This document shows, in pieces, positions 1 to 4,255 of a stretch of DNA of 5,951 nt. The position numbers and the translations under genes are program-made. Where the stretch lies: positions 1-5,951 of the forward strand of contig JACRHO010000058.1 in assembly GCA_016212045.1 (NCBI GenBank), written 5' to 3'. The DNA comes from Candidatus Omnitrophota bacterium. GTDB lineage: Bacteria > Omnitrophota > Gorgyraeia > Gygaellales > Profunditerraquicolaceae. The notes below the pieces were generated by a model. That model made no database searches. It was given only the letters and a program-made list of their open reading frames with translations, and was not told the origin of the DNA. Position 1 is the stretch's first letter. Each line of letters opens with the position of its first letter.

Positions 1-297
1 CGGTAAATCCTGATGCTTTGACTCAGCAAGGCCGACTGCCCGTTCCAAATCATCTAAAATATTCAATAATTCCAAGATTAAGCCTTCATTAGCAAATTTG
101 ACAAAATCCTGCTTTTCTTTTTCCAGGCGTTTACGCGTATTCTCAAACTCTGCCTGCAGGCGAAGCAACTTATCCCAGTATTCCTTGGCTTTGCCTTGCT
201 CCTCTTTTAGTTTCAGATATTCGGCCTCTTTTAAAGTTACAATCTTCTCTTCTATTTTCTTGTTTTCTGCTTGTTTATTATTATTATGGTTATCCAT
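1..297 (-). CDS. grpE: GrpE, nucleotide exchange factor for DnaK (N-terminal 99 residues, cut by window edge)
   Basis: GrpE is the cytoplasmic co-chaperone that releases ADP from DnaK. The reading frame starts at the ATG at 297-295 and stays open to position 1, giving 99 residues; the C-terminal half, including the beta domain, lies outside the window. The N-terminus is polar and charged (MDNHNNNKQAENKK), as is usual for GrpE. It is followed by a long coiled-coil stretch with the family signature: YWDKLLRLQAEFENTRKRLE at residues 48-67, then KEKQDF and the segment ILELLNILDDLERAV. A purine-rich GAAGAAG about 6 nt upstream is only a weak ribosome binding site. The gene follows hrcA with a 210-nt gap full of palindromes. 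The order hspR-like, hrcA, grpE suggests dnaK/dnaJ beyond the left edge. Identification is firm; completeness cannot be judged. Confidence 0.95.
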   Translation of the reverse strand, partial: MDNHNNNKQAENKKIEEKIVTLKEAEYLKLKEEQGKAKEYWDKLLRLQAEFENTRKRLEKEKQDFVKFANEGLILELLNILDDLERAVGLAESKHQDLP

Positions 298-315
298 TTT
301 TTTCTTCTTCAATGA

Positions 316-369
316 GCAGACGACTTACGGAGTGAAACGACGTAAGTCGTAGGCCCTAAGGCCGTCTGC
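316..369. repeat. Inverted repeat 1: potential three-way junction
   Basis: An outer stem pairs GCAGAC (316-321) with GTCTGC (364-369). Inside it, GACTTACG (322-329) pairs with CGTAAGTC (342-349), and GGCC (352-355) pairs with GGCC (360-363) around a CTAA loop. All three stems are perfect and nearly contiguous, so the segment folds as a compact three-way junction on either strand. Confidence 0.65.
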
Positions 370-451
370 GAATTGAACCCTTGACATTTTTTGAGTCTAA
401 GTTTGATTCGCTAGCAAGCTTTATTTCAAAAAATGTCAAGGGTAAGTTCGC
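368..451. repeat. Inverted repeat 2: perfect 18-bp stem with extended base
   Basis: The arm at 377-394 (begins ACCCTTGACA) is perfectly complementary to 426-443. Below it GCGAA (368-372) pairs with TTCGC (447-451) across a small internal loop. Inside the 31-nt loop, AAGTTTG (399-405) can pair with CAAGCTT (415-421) with one U-G wobble on the plus strand. No T-run follows the stem on the transcribed strand, so it is not a typical intrinsic terminator. Confidence 0.75.
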
Positions 452-503
452 ACAAATAAGTTATGTCGCTTACTTCTAAGATAGGGCTCCATAACTTATG
501 TGC
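450..503. repeat. Inverted repeat 3, starting 5 bp after the hrcA stop
   Basis: The arms are 450-465 (GCAC, two extra A, then ATAAGTTATG) and 490-503 (CATAACTTATGTGC); pairing is complete apart from the 2-nt bulge. The loop holds a nested CTTA/TAAG stem (469-472 with 477-480). The 10-bp core by itself is perfect. Confidence 0.65.
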
Positions 504-507
504 TCAC

Positions 508-1245
508 TTATATCCCCTCCAATACCTCTGTTAAAACATCCGAAACATATTCTAGGGCTGGAATAATATGGTTGTAGCGCATGCGCATCGGACCTAAAAC
601 CGCCAGCCTTCCCGAAGGTTTATTTTTTAAGTTGTAAGTAGAAACCACTAAAGAACAATTATCCATCTGCGGACAGCCAAGTTCCTCGCCTATATAAACC
701 TTTACCCTTCCTTTAAAATCGCGGTTAATAATATCCAGCAACTGGGCCTTCTCCTCAATTATCTTTAGTAAGAGACGTGTCTTCTCTAAATTTTGAAATT
801 CCGGCTGTTCTAGGATTTGGCTTAAGCCGCGGTAAAAAATCTTATCCTGCCATTCCAAAAAAGAGACGATGCCGGCATAATGCGTCACCTGGGATAAAAC
901 TTCCGAGGTCTTCTCTAAGGCATCTTCCAGGCGCATGATCTGTCTTTTATATTCATGCAGAATACAGCTTTTCTCTTCCTCTAAAAGTTCCATCTGTGCA
1001 ACAAGAAAATCCACATAATAACGGTAACCCTTATCCGTGGGAATCTTGCCGCCCGAGGTATAGGGGTGGGTAAGGTAGCCTGCCTCTTCCAGCTCAGCAA
1101 AAATATTTCTGATGCTGGCTGAACTCAAGTCAAATTCCTGGGCAACGTCCTCCGAAGAAACCGGCTCTGCCTCTTTGATATAGTGGTCTATAGCGGCGGA
1201 TAAAACTGCCCTTCTTCTTGCGTCATAATCCACTGCCCTAACCAT
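508..1245 (-). CDS. hrcA: Heat-inducible repressor HrcA, internally shortened form
   Basis: HrcA represses heat-shock operons by binding CIRCE operators. From the ATG at 1245 the protein has 245 residues. Residues 8-75 are the winged-helix DNA-binding domain with the family hallmark SSASIRNIFAELEEAGYLTH and SGGKIPTDKGYRYYVDF (65-80). Residues 82-122 are helical and match the region leading to the GAF-like core. The C-terminal part is recognisable from QPEFQNLEKTRLLLKIIEE (147-165) through ENCS-like DNCSLVVSTYN (195-205) and LGPMRMRY (217-224). Typical HrcA has about 340 residues; the missing 95 or so fall between THYAGIV (121-127) and the QPEF motif, where the inserted dimerisation domain normally sits. 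The frame is uninterrupted. A TTG 12 codons upstream is rejected as start because an AGGAGG site sits just before this ATG and the TTG abuts the -10 box. A CIRCE lies upstream. Confidence 0.93.
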   Translation of the reverse strand: MVRAVDYDARRRAVLSAAIDHYIKEAEPVSSEDVAQEFDLSSASIRNIFAELEEAGYLTHPYTSGGKIPTDKGYRYYVDFLVAQMELLEEEKSCILHEYKRQIMRLEDALEKTSEVLSQVTHYAGIVSFLEWQDKIFYRGLSQILEQPEFQNLEKTRLLLKIIEEKAQLLDIINRDFKGRVKVYIGEELGCPQMDNCSLVVSTYNLKNKPSGRLAVLGPMRMRYNHIIPALEYVSDVLTEVLEGI

Positions 1246-1250
1246 TATTA

Positions 1251-1257
1251 ACCTCCT
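1251..1257 (-). promoter_or_regulatory. Strong Shine-Dalgarno sequence that fixes the hrcA start
   Basis: AGGAGGT on the minus strand ends 5 nt before the ATG at 1245. This settles the start in favour of MVRAVDYDARR rather than the upstream TTG at 1281. Confidence 0.9.
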
Positions 1258-1278
1258 TTTAGCAGTTTTTGCTAAAAG
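1256..1278. promoter_or_regulatory. 9-bp palindrome with CIRCE half-site cores, touching the hrcA SD
   Basis: On the minus strand CTTTTAGCA, AAAAC, TGCTAAAAG forms a perfect 9-bp inverted repeat. Its core TTAGCA-N5-TGCTAA equals the outer six bases of each CIRCE half-site, but the gap between them is 5 bp instead of 15. It covers the expected start site of the strong hrcA promoter. In an mRNA started further upstream it would be a hairpin whose 3' arm takes in the first two bases of the Shine-Dalgarno sequence. The palindrome is seen directly; an operator or thermosensor role is inference. Confidence 0.55.
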
Positions 1279-1281
1279 CAA

Positions 1282-1309
1282 ATTCTAACATAAATTGCGG
1301 CTTTGTCAA
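1282..1309 (-). promoter_or_regulatory. Strong sigma-70-type promoter of hrcA (P2)
   Basis: Minus strand: TTGACA at 1309-1304, 16-nt spacer, TAGAAT at 1287-1282. The -35 box is perfect and the -10 box has one mismatch. The predicted start near 1275 gives a leader of about 30 nt before the hrcA ATG. Confidence 0.8.
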
Positions 1310-1341
1310 CGGCGAAATTTACTGTCCCGCATCGGAAATGG

Positions 1342-1368
1342 TTAGCACTTAACTATAAAGAGTGCTAA
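1342..1368. promoter_or_regulatory. CIRCE operator (HrcA binding site)
   Basis: TTAGCACTT, a 9-bp spacer, GAGTGCTAA: this matches the CIRCE consensus (TTAGCACTC-N9-GAGTGCTAA) at 17 of 18 half-site positions with the exact spacer length. Flanking G and C at 1341 and 1369 extend the palindrome by one pair. It lies between the hspR-like gene and hrcA, implying HrcA autoregulation and heat control of hrcA-grpE. Confidence 0.93.
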
Positions 1369-1380
1369 CTGAAGCTTAAA
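1352..1380 (-). promoter_or_regulatory. Possible second hrcA promoter inside CIRCE (P1)
   Basis: Minus strand: TATAGT at 1357-1352 matches a -10 box at 5 of 6 positions and lies in the CIRCE spacer. TTTAAG at 1380-1375 is a poor -35 box at 17-nt spacing. Its start near 1345 would fall in the second CIRCE half-site, the usual CIRCE layout. Confidence 0.4.
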
Positions 1381-1384
1381 AAAA

Positions 1385-1642
1385 TTATTCTTCTTTTTCC
1401 AATATTATTTTTATCCCATGGATATTCACGTGTTTGTCTTCCATTAAATAATGGATGTATTCTAACCTTTTTATGTCCTTTAAAGAATAAAGCCGGCTCT
1501 TCTTGCCGATCCTTTTTGGCCGCACCACCCCTACCTTATCTAATTGCCGCAGGGTCCAAACCGGCAAATCTACGAGTCTGCTTGCTACACTGATAACATA
1601 TACGGGCTCGTCTGGACTAATCTGAATATCAAAAAGTGGCAT
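1385..1642 (-). CDS. hspR: MerR-family regulator of HspR type (heat-shock repressor)
   Basis: This 85-residue cytoplasmic protein is a single MerR-type winged-helix domain. The opening DEPVYVISVASRLVDL (11-26) and PVWTLRQLDKVGVVRPKR (27-44) closely follow the HspR pattern, in which a helix-turn-helix after 'YVISVAA' is followed by 'TLRxYEREGL'. The wing SRLYSLKDIKRLEYIHYLMED (49-69) and VNIHGIKIILE (72-82) complete the domain. HspR represses dnaK operons in actinobacteria and some other groups through HAIR operators. The lack of a long C-terminal tail makes this one shorter than actinobacterial HspR. It sits directly upstream of CIRCE and hrcA with no strong terminator, so read-through into hrcA-grpE is plausible. 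AAGGAAG about 9 nt before the ATG is an acceptable ribosome binding site. Family assignment is strong; the HspR name rests on motif resemblance plus location. Confidence 0.8.
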   Translation of the reverse strand: MPLFDIQISPDEPVYVISVASRLVDLPVWTLRQLDKVGVVRPKRIGKKSRLYSLKDIKRLEYIHYLMEDKHVNIHGIKIILEKEE

Positions 1643-1666
1643 ATTCCTTGTCTTCCTTAACAGGGT

Positions 1667-1697
1667 ATACTATGACATAAAATAATTATTTTGTCAA
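1667..1697 (-). promoter_or_regulatory. Promoter of the hspR-like gene with a palindrome in the spacer
   Basis: Minus strand: a perfect TTGACA at 1697-1692, followed either by CATAGT (1674-1669, 17-nt spacer, 4 of 6) or TAGTAT (1672-1667, 19-nt spacer). Positions 1673-1696 form an imperfect palindrome: TGAC, two unpaired bases, the self-complementary AAAATAATTATTTT, then GTCA. It fills the spacer and overlaps the -35 box. This is a likely operator; a 19-nt spacer holding a dyad is the classic arrangement for MerR-family control. Confidence 0.6.
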
Positions 1698-1719
1698 AAA
1701 AAATTAACAAATTTTGTTA
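1696..1719 (-). terminator. Weak AT-rich terminator-like hairpin after the nuclease gene
   Basis: Minus strand: TAACAAA and TTTGTTA (1719-1713 and 1711-1705) form a palindrome followed by one A and eight T (1703-1696). As RNA the stem would be 5-6 AT-rich pairs, so termination would be weak. It could equally be an operator for the adjacent hspR-like promoter. Confidence 0.35.
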
Positions 1720-1729
1720 GATATTCTAA
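1717..1729. repeat. Short palindrome abutting the terminator-like dyad
   Basis: TTAGA, TAT, TCTAA is a perfect 5-bp dyad that shares TTA with the neighbouring palindrome. With 1673-1696 and 1705-1719 it makes three dyads in under 60 bp upstream of the hspR-like gene. Confidence 0.45.
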
Positions 1730-1793
1730 TAAAAACAAAACTTTAACCCGCTTTCGCTTCGGTAGGTTTGGAGAGGACTGCAAGACCTTTTCT

Positions 1794-2567
1794 CTATTTC
1801 CATAATCCTCTTTTATTCTCTTTTGCTTCCCGGTATAATTCTTGGAATAGTTCTGCATACTTCAGGTTAGGAGGAATATTTATCAGATTAGCATATCCCT
1901 TTTTGAGTAATGCAGCATTTAAAAATATCAGACCAGGTAAGTCGTTACACTCGTAAGAAAAAACATAAACGTAGCCAAGAAGCCTTTTTGAGCTATCGTA
2001 TTTGCTAAGATCAAACTCTATTTTAACTCTTTTAGCTTCTACTAACTTCTTAATAAATTCTAATGCCTCTTGGCTTAAATCTTGATTATCTAACTCAGCT
2101 TTCCAGATATTCTTATATGGCTTTTTCATTCTAGCAAATTCAGAGGTATCTATACCTATTAACCGCACCTGCTCTCCATTTTCAAGCCGGAGCGTTTCGT
2201 TATCAACCACATTAGTTACTAAGACATTGCTGTAATCGTATTCGCTAGGAACAGCCCTTTTTTGAACTCGTATAATTCCGTGTCCGGGTAATTTTGCCCA
2301 CTGACATTTATTTTTAACACATTTACATCCTAAATTATACTTCTTTGCATCATAGCATTCTCTCCATTCACAAGTGCTAAATATGGATTCTTCATTTATA
2401 GAACGGCAAATTTGACTAGAACAACCATCACTTATACAATCTTCATCAGAAGAACATTCTCCATAAGTTGAGCGACCACAAAATTCCTCTGAATAAACCT
2501 TGTCTAAAGCAAAGGGGAGAAAACTATTAAAAAAAAGAATTAGCAATATAAATAGAAATTTTCTCAT
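1794..2567 (-). CDS. Secreted thermonuclease-like (SNase-fold) protein with N-terminal cysteine-cluster domain
   Basis: The 257-residue product has an N-terminal signal peptide (hydrophobic residues 4-20, cleavage probably within 20-26), so it should act outside the cytoplasm. Residues 30-90 hold ten cysteines (30, 38, 44, 49, 54, 66, 71, 81, 83, 88) with patterns DEDCISDGCSSQIC and STCEWRECYDA. This resembles the eight-cysteine-cluster domain of small secreted proteins. Residues 114-257 are a staphylococcal nuclease domain: VVDNETLRL (120-128), VRLIGIDTSE (134-143), KRLLGYVYV (194-202) and the terminal AKENKRGLW. By alignment to staphylococcal nuclease, Arg35, Asp40, Glu43 and Arg87 correspond to R135, D140, E143 and R195, all present. 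The calcium ligand Asp21 corresponds to Glu124 (DNET instead of DGDT), which may lower or alter activity. The ATG lies 14 nt after the upstream gene's stop without a clear Shine-Dalgarno sequence, suggesting translational coupling. The gene is AT-rich compared with its flanks. Confidence 0.88.
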   Translation of the reverse strand: MRKFLFILLILFFNSFLPFALDKVYSEEFCGRSTYGECSSDEDCISDGCSSQICRSINEESIFSTCEWRECYDAKKYNLGCKCVKNKCQWAKLPGHGIIRVQKRAVPSEYDYSNVLVTNVVDNETLRLENGEQVRLIGIDTSEFARMKKPYKNIWKAELDNQDLSQEALEFIKKLVEAKRVKIEFDLSKYDSSKRLLGYVYVFSYECNDLPGLIFLNAALLKKGYANLINIPPNLKYAELFQELYREAKENKRGLWK

Positions 2568-2581
2568 AGGATTTTCTTTCT

Positions 2582-2950
2582 CTACTCTATTTTGGAATCC
2601 ATCTTCTTATTGCTAGATGATATCTTGGGTTCGATAAATTTACTGGGGAGAATAGCTTTTATAGTATCGAGGAGAATATACCCTTCTTTTTCTTCACTTG
2701 CAAAACCAGTTCCCTTAATAACAAGAAAGGTTTTGCCTTCGATAGATAATATACCTGCGATTCTCACATCCCTCACAATATCTACTCTACATTTACTTAC
2801 ATTATAATAAATATCATATGCTATTGTTTTATTGAAATTAGCTGTTTTATCTTCCGCAAACGCTAGATTAATTATTAAGAATAAAAGGCAGGCAATATTT
2901 GCAAAAAATATAACTTGATATTTATTCATCTTTTTTATTTTTTTGTACAT
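2582..2950 (-). CDS. Exported protein of unknown function, 122 residues
   Basis: I do not recognise a family. The N-terminus is lysine-rich (MYKKIKKMNKYQ) and followed by a hydrophobic stretch at residues 13-31 ending in AFA-ED, a good signal-peptidase I site around residue 32. The mature part of about 90 residues contains IAYDIYYNVSKCRVDIVRDV, and then a probable beta-rich segment, ILSIEGKTFLVIKGTGF, followed by GYILLDTIKAILPSKF. The tail is polar and lysine/serine-rich. There is one cysteine in the mature part. The start is set by GGAGG four bases before the ATG, and a promoter lies just upstream. It is the first gene of a two-gene unit with the SNase-like protein. The resemblance of 'GKTFLVIKG...GYILLDTIKAILP' to small periplasmic proteins that present a short beta-sheet is only an impression. 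Confidence 0.8.
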   Translation of the reverse strand: MYKKIKKMNKYQVIFFANIACLLFLIINLAFAEDKTANFNKTIAYDIYYNVSKCRVDIVRDVRIAGILSIEGKTFLVIKGTGFASEEKEGYILLDTIKAILPSKFIEPKISSSNKKMDSKIE

Positions 2951-2954
2951 AGTT

Positions 2955-2959
2955 CCTCC
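2955..2959 (-). promoter_or_regulatory. Shine-Dalgarno sequence of the 122-residue exported protein
   Basis: GGAGG within AAAGGAGGAACT on the minus strand, four bases before the ATG at 2950. It supports this small unknown ORF as a real gene. Confidence 0.85.
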
Positions 2960-2982
2960 TTTTATTTAGATTAATCAAGGTT

Positions 2983-3010
2983 AATTTAGCATATTCCTAA
3001 GCCTTGTCAA
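2983..3010 (-). promoter_or_regulatory. Promoter of the secreted-protein pair, overlapping the hflX stop
   Basis: Minus strand: a perfect TTGACA at 3010-3005 lies inside the last codons of hflX, followed by a 16-nt spacer and TAAATT (2988-2983, 4 of 6). The predicted start is near 2976, giving a leader of about 25 nt. It would let the two exported proteins be expressed separately from the miaA-hflX operon. Confidence 0.6.
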
Positions 3011-4253
3011 GACTCAATTCTAATCTCACCTTTTGAGCCATTAGATTAGGTAGTCTTACTCTCACTTTAATACCTTTTTGTAAGTATTTTATCTCCTCTA
3101 CGCTGCCTTGGCGGTAAAATAAATCAATCAAGTCCATCCGGGAATGCGGAATGGTCAACTCCAATAGAGACATCCGTGGCTGAAAATAATTCTGGACCTC
3201 TTGTAACAACTTGTCTAAGTTCTGCTGGGATTTCGCAGAAATGGCCACTGGATTTTTGAAATCACGCAGCAATCTATCCAGCCAGATTTTATCATCTAAA
3301 AGGTCAATTTTATTTAAGGCAGTAATCACGGGTTTATCTTGCGTCTGCAATTGTTTTAATACCTCAAATACGGCGTGGCTATGCTCATAGACCCGCGGAT
3401 GAGCCACATCTAATACGTGGATTAAAAGGTCGGCATCTACTACTTCCTCCAGCGTCGCTTTAAAGGCCTCAATGAGATGGTGGGGCAACTGGTGCAAGAA
3501 TCCTACCGTATCAGAAATAATAATATTCTCACCGTTCGGCAATTTTAAACTTTTAGATAACGGGTCTAAAGTAGTAAAGAGGGTCTCGGAAACAAACTGG
3601 CCTGCGCCTACCAGCGCGTTTAGCAAAGTAGATTTGCCGGCATTGGTATAACCCACTAAGGCCACGCTAGGAATAGCATTCTCTTTTCTTTTTTTCTTTA
3701 GGGTCAAACGATGCTGACTAAAGTGCCTTAAGTCTTCTTTTAATTTATCAATTTTCTTCCTAATCCTTCTGCGGTCAACTTCCAATTTCTGCTCGCCCGG
3801 GCCGCTCGTGCCGATACCGCCGCCCAAACGCGACAAAATTATTCCTTTACCCACCAACCGAGGCATGAGATACTGCAACTGCGCCAGTTCTACCTGCATT
3901 TTTCCTTCAGGACTCTTGGCGTGCCGGGCGAAGATATCTAAAATTAACTGCGTGCGGTCAATGGTCTTCTTACCGATGACCTCTTCTAAATTTCTCTGCT
4001 GCGTTCCGGATAAATCCCGGCTAAAAATAACCGTATCAATTGCTTCTTCCTGGCACAAAAGGGCTATCTCTTCGGTCTTGCCTCTACCGATAAAAAAATT
4101 AGGCGTGGGCTTATCGCAAAGATAAGTAATGTTGTCCGCTGCCTCTGCGCCGCTTGTAGTAGCTAACTCTTCCAATTCCTGCGTAATATCTTCCAGGCGC
4201 CAGTTATCTTTTTCCGATTTTAATTTTATAGTGACTAATAATGCTTTTTCCAT
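2997..4253 (-). CDS. hflX: GTPase HflX
   Basis: HflX is a GTPase that binds the 50S subunit and splits stalled or heat-damaged ribosomes. At 418 residues it is a normal family length. The N-terminal HflX domain (about 1-185) includes PNFFIGRGKTEEI (51-63), QQRNLEEVIGKKTIDRTQLILDIFARHAKSPEGKMQVELAQLQY (85-128, named here only by its ends: QQRNLE to AQLQY) and the glycine-rich SRLGGGIGTSGPGE (141-154). The G domain follows: P-loop GYTNAGKS (201-208), switch I TLFTTLDP (224-231), DTVGF (248-252), NKID (314-317) and SAK (339-341). Residues 355-418 are the C-terminal region. The ATG is 2 nt past the miaA stop with no visible Shine-Dalgarno sequence, so translation is probably coupled to miaA. The miaA-hflX adjacency is widespread in bacteria. 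All G motifs are intact. Its ribosome-rescue role fits the heat-shock genes downstream, though a separate promoter intervenes. Confidence 0.96.
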   Translation of the reverse strand: MEKALLVTIKLKSEKDNWRLEDITQELEELATTSGAEAADNITYLCDKPTPNFFIGRGKTEEIALLCQEEAIDTVIFSRDLSGTQQRNLEEVIGKKTIDRTQLILDIFARHAKSPEGKMQVELAQLQYLMPRLVGKGIILSRLGGGIGTSGPGEQKLEVDRRRIRKKIDKLKEDLRHFSQHRLTLKKKRKENAIPSVALVGYTNAGKSTLLNALVGAGQFVSETLFTTLDPLSKSLKLPNGENIIISDTVGFLHQLPHHLIEAFKATLEEVVDADLLIHVLDVAHPRVYEHSHAVFEVLKQLQTQDKPVITALNKIDLLDDKIWLDRLLRDFKNPVAISAKSQQNLDKLLQEVQNYFQPRMSLLELTIPHSRMDLIDLFYRQGSVEEIKYLQKGIKVRVRLPNLMAQKVRLELSLDKA

Positions 4254-4255
4254 AG

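Larger units (their letters stand above)
313..506. repeat. Composite palindromic element filling the hrcA-grpE gap
   Basis: Almost the whole intergenic space is three inverted repeats placed back to back (316-369, 368-451 and 450-503), with neighbouring stems sharing a GC dinucleotide at each junction. The set is bounded by TGAGCA at 313-318 and its reverse complement TGCTCA at 501-506; two further matches make this 8 of 10 bases. No coding capacity and no obvious target-site duplication were seen. As RNA it would form three adjacent hairpins between the hrcA stop and grpE. A MITE-like or dispersed palindromic repeat is the favoured reading; a processing or attenuation structure in the mRNA is the alternative. 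Confidence 0.6.

Noticed and set aside
98..352. Plus-strand open frame of 84 codons
   Set aside because: It lies opposite grpE and the adjoining palindrome, has a low-complexity Ser/Phe-rich product and no ribosome binding site. GrpE on the minus strand explains the region.
392..397. A HAIR operator half-site (TTGAGT) for HspR
   Set aside because: The CTTGAGT-N7-ACTCAAG pattern needs two inverted half-sites; only one partial half is present, and the nearby CTTGAC lies in direct rather than inverted orientation.
411..439. A grpE promoter using TTGACA in the arm of inverted repeat 2
   Set aside because: The -35 match is perfect, but the sequence at 17-nt spacing (TGCTAG) is a poor -10 box, and the TTGACA also occurs on the other strand because of the palindrome.
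298..507. tRNA or CRISPR array in the palindromic gap
   Set aside because: No cloverleaf with T-loop and CCA-end consensus can be drawn, and the repeats are inverted rather than evenly spaced direct repeats with spacers.
1246..1281. Upstream TTG start that would add 12 residues to HrcA
   Set aside because: The TTG directly follows the -10 box, so it would precede the strong promoter's start site, and the AGGAGG element lies inside the extension just before the ATG at 1245.
1741..1790. Terminator hairpin around GCGAAAGC just after the nuclease gene
   Set aside because: On the minus strand GC-GAAA-GC has only two clean pairs before a bulge and CC/GG. The following T-rich stretch is interrupted, so it is too weak to annotate; it may be a repeat remnant.
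3808..4125. Plus-strand open frame of 105 codons opposite hflX
   Set aside because: It is antisense to highly conserved HflX motifs and its product resembles no protein family. It is a shadow frame.
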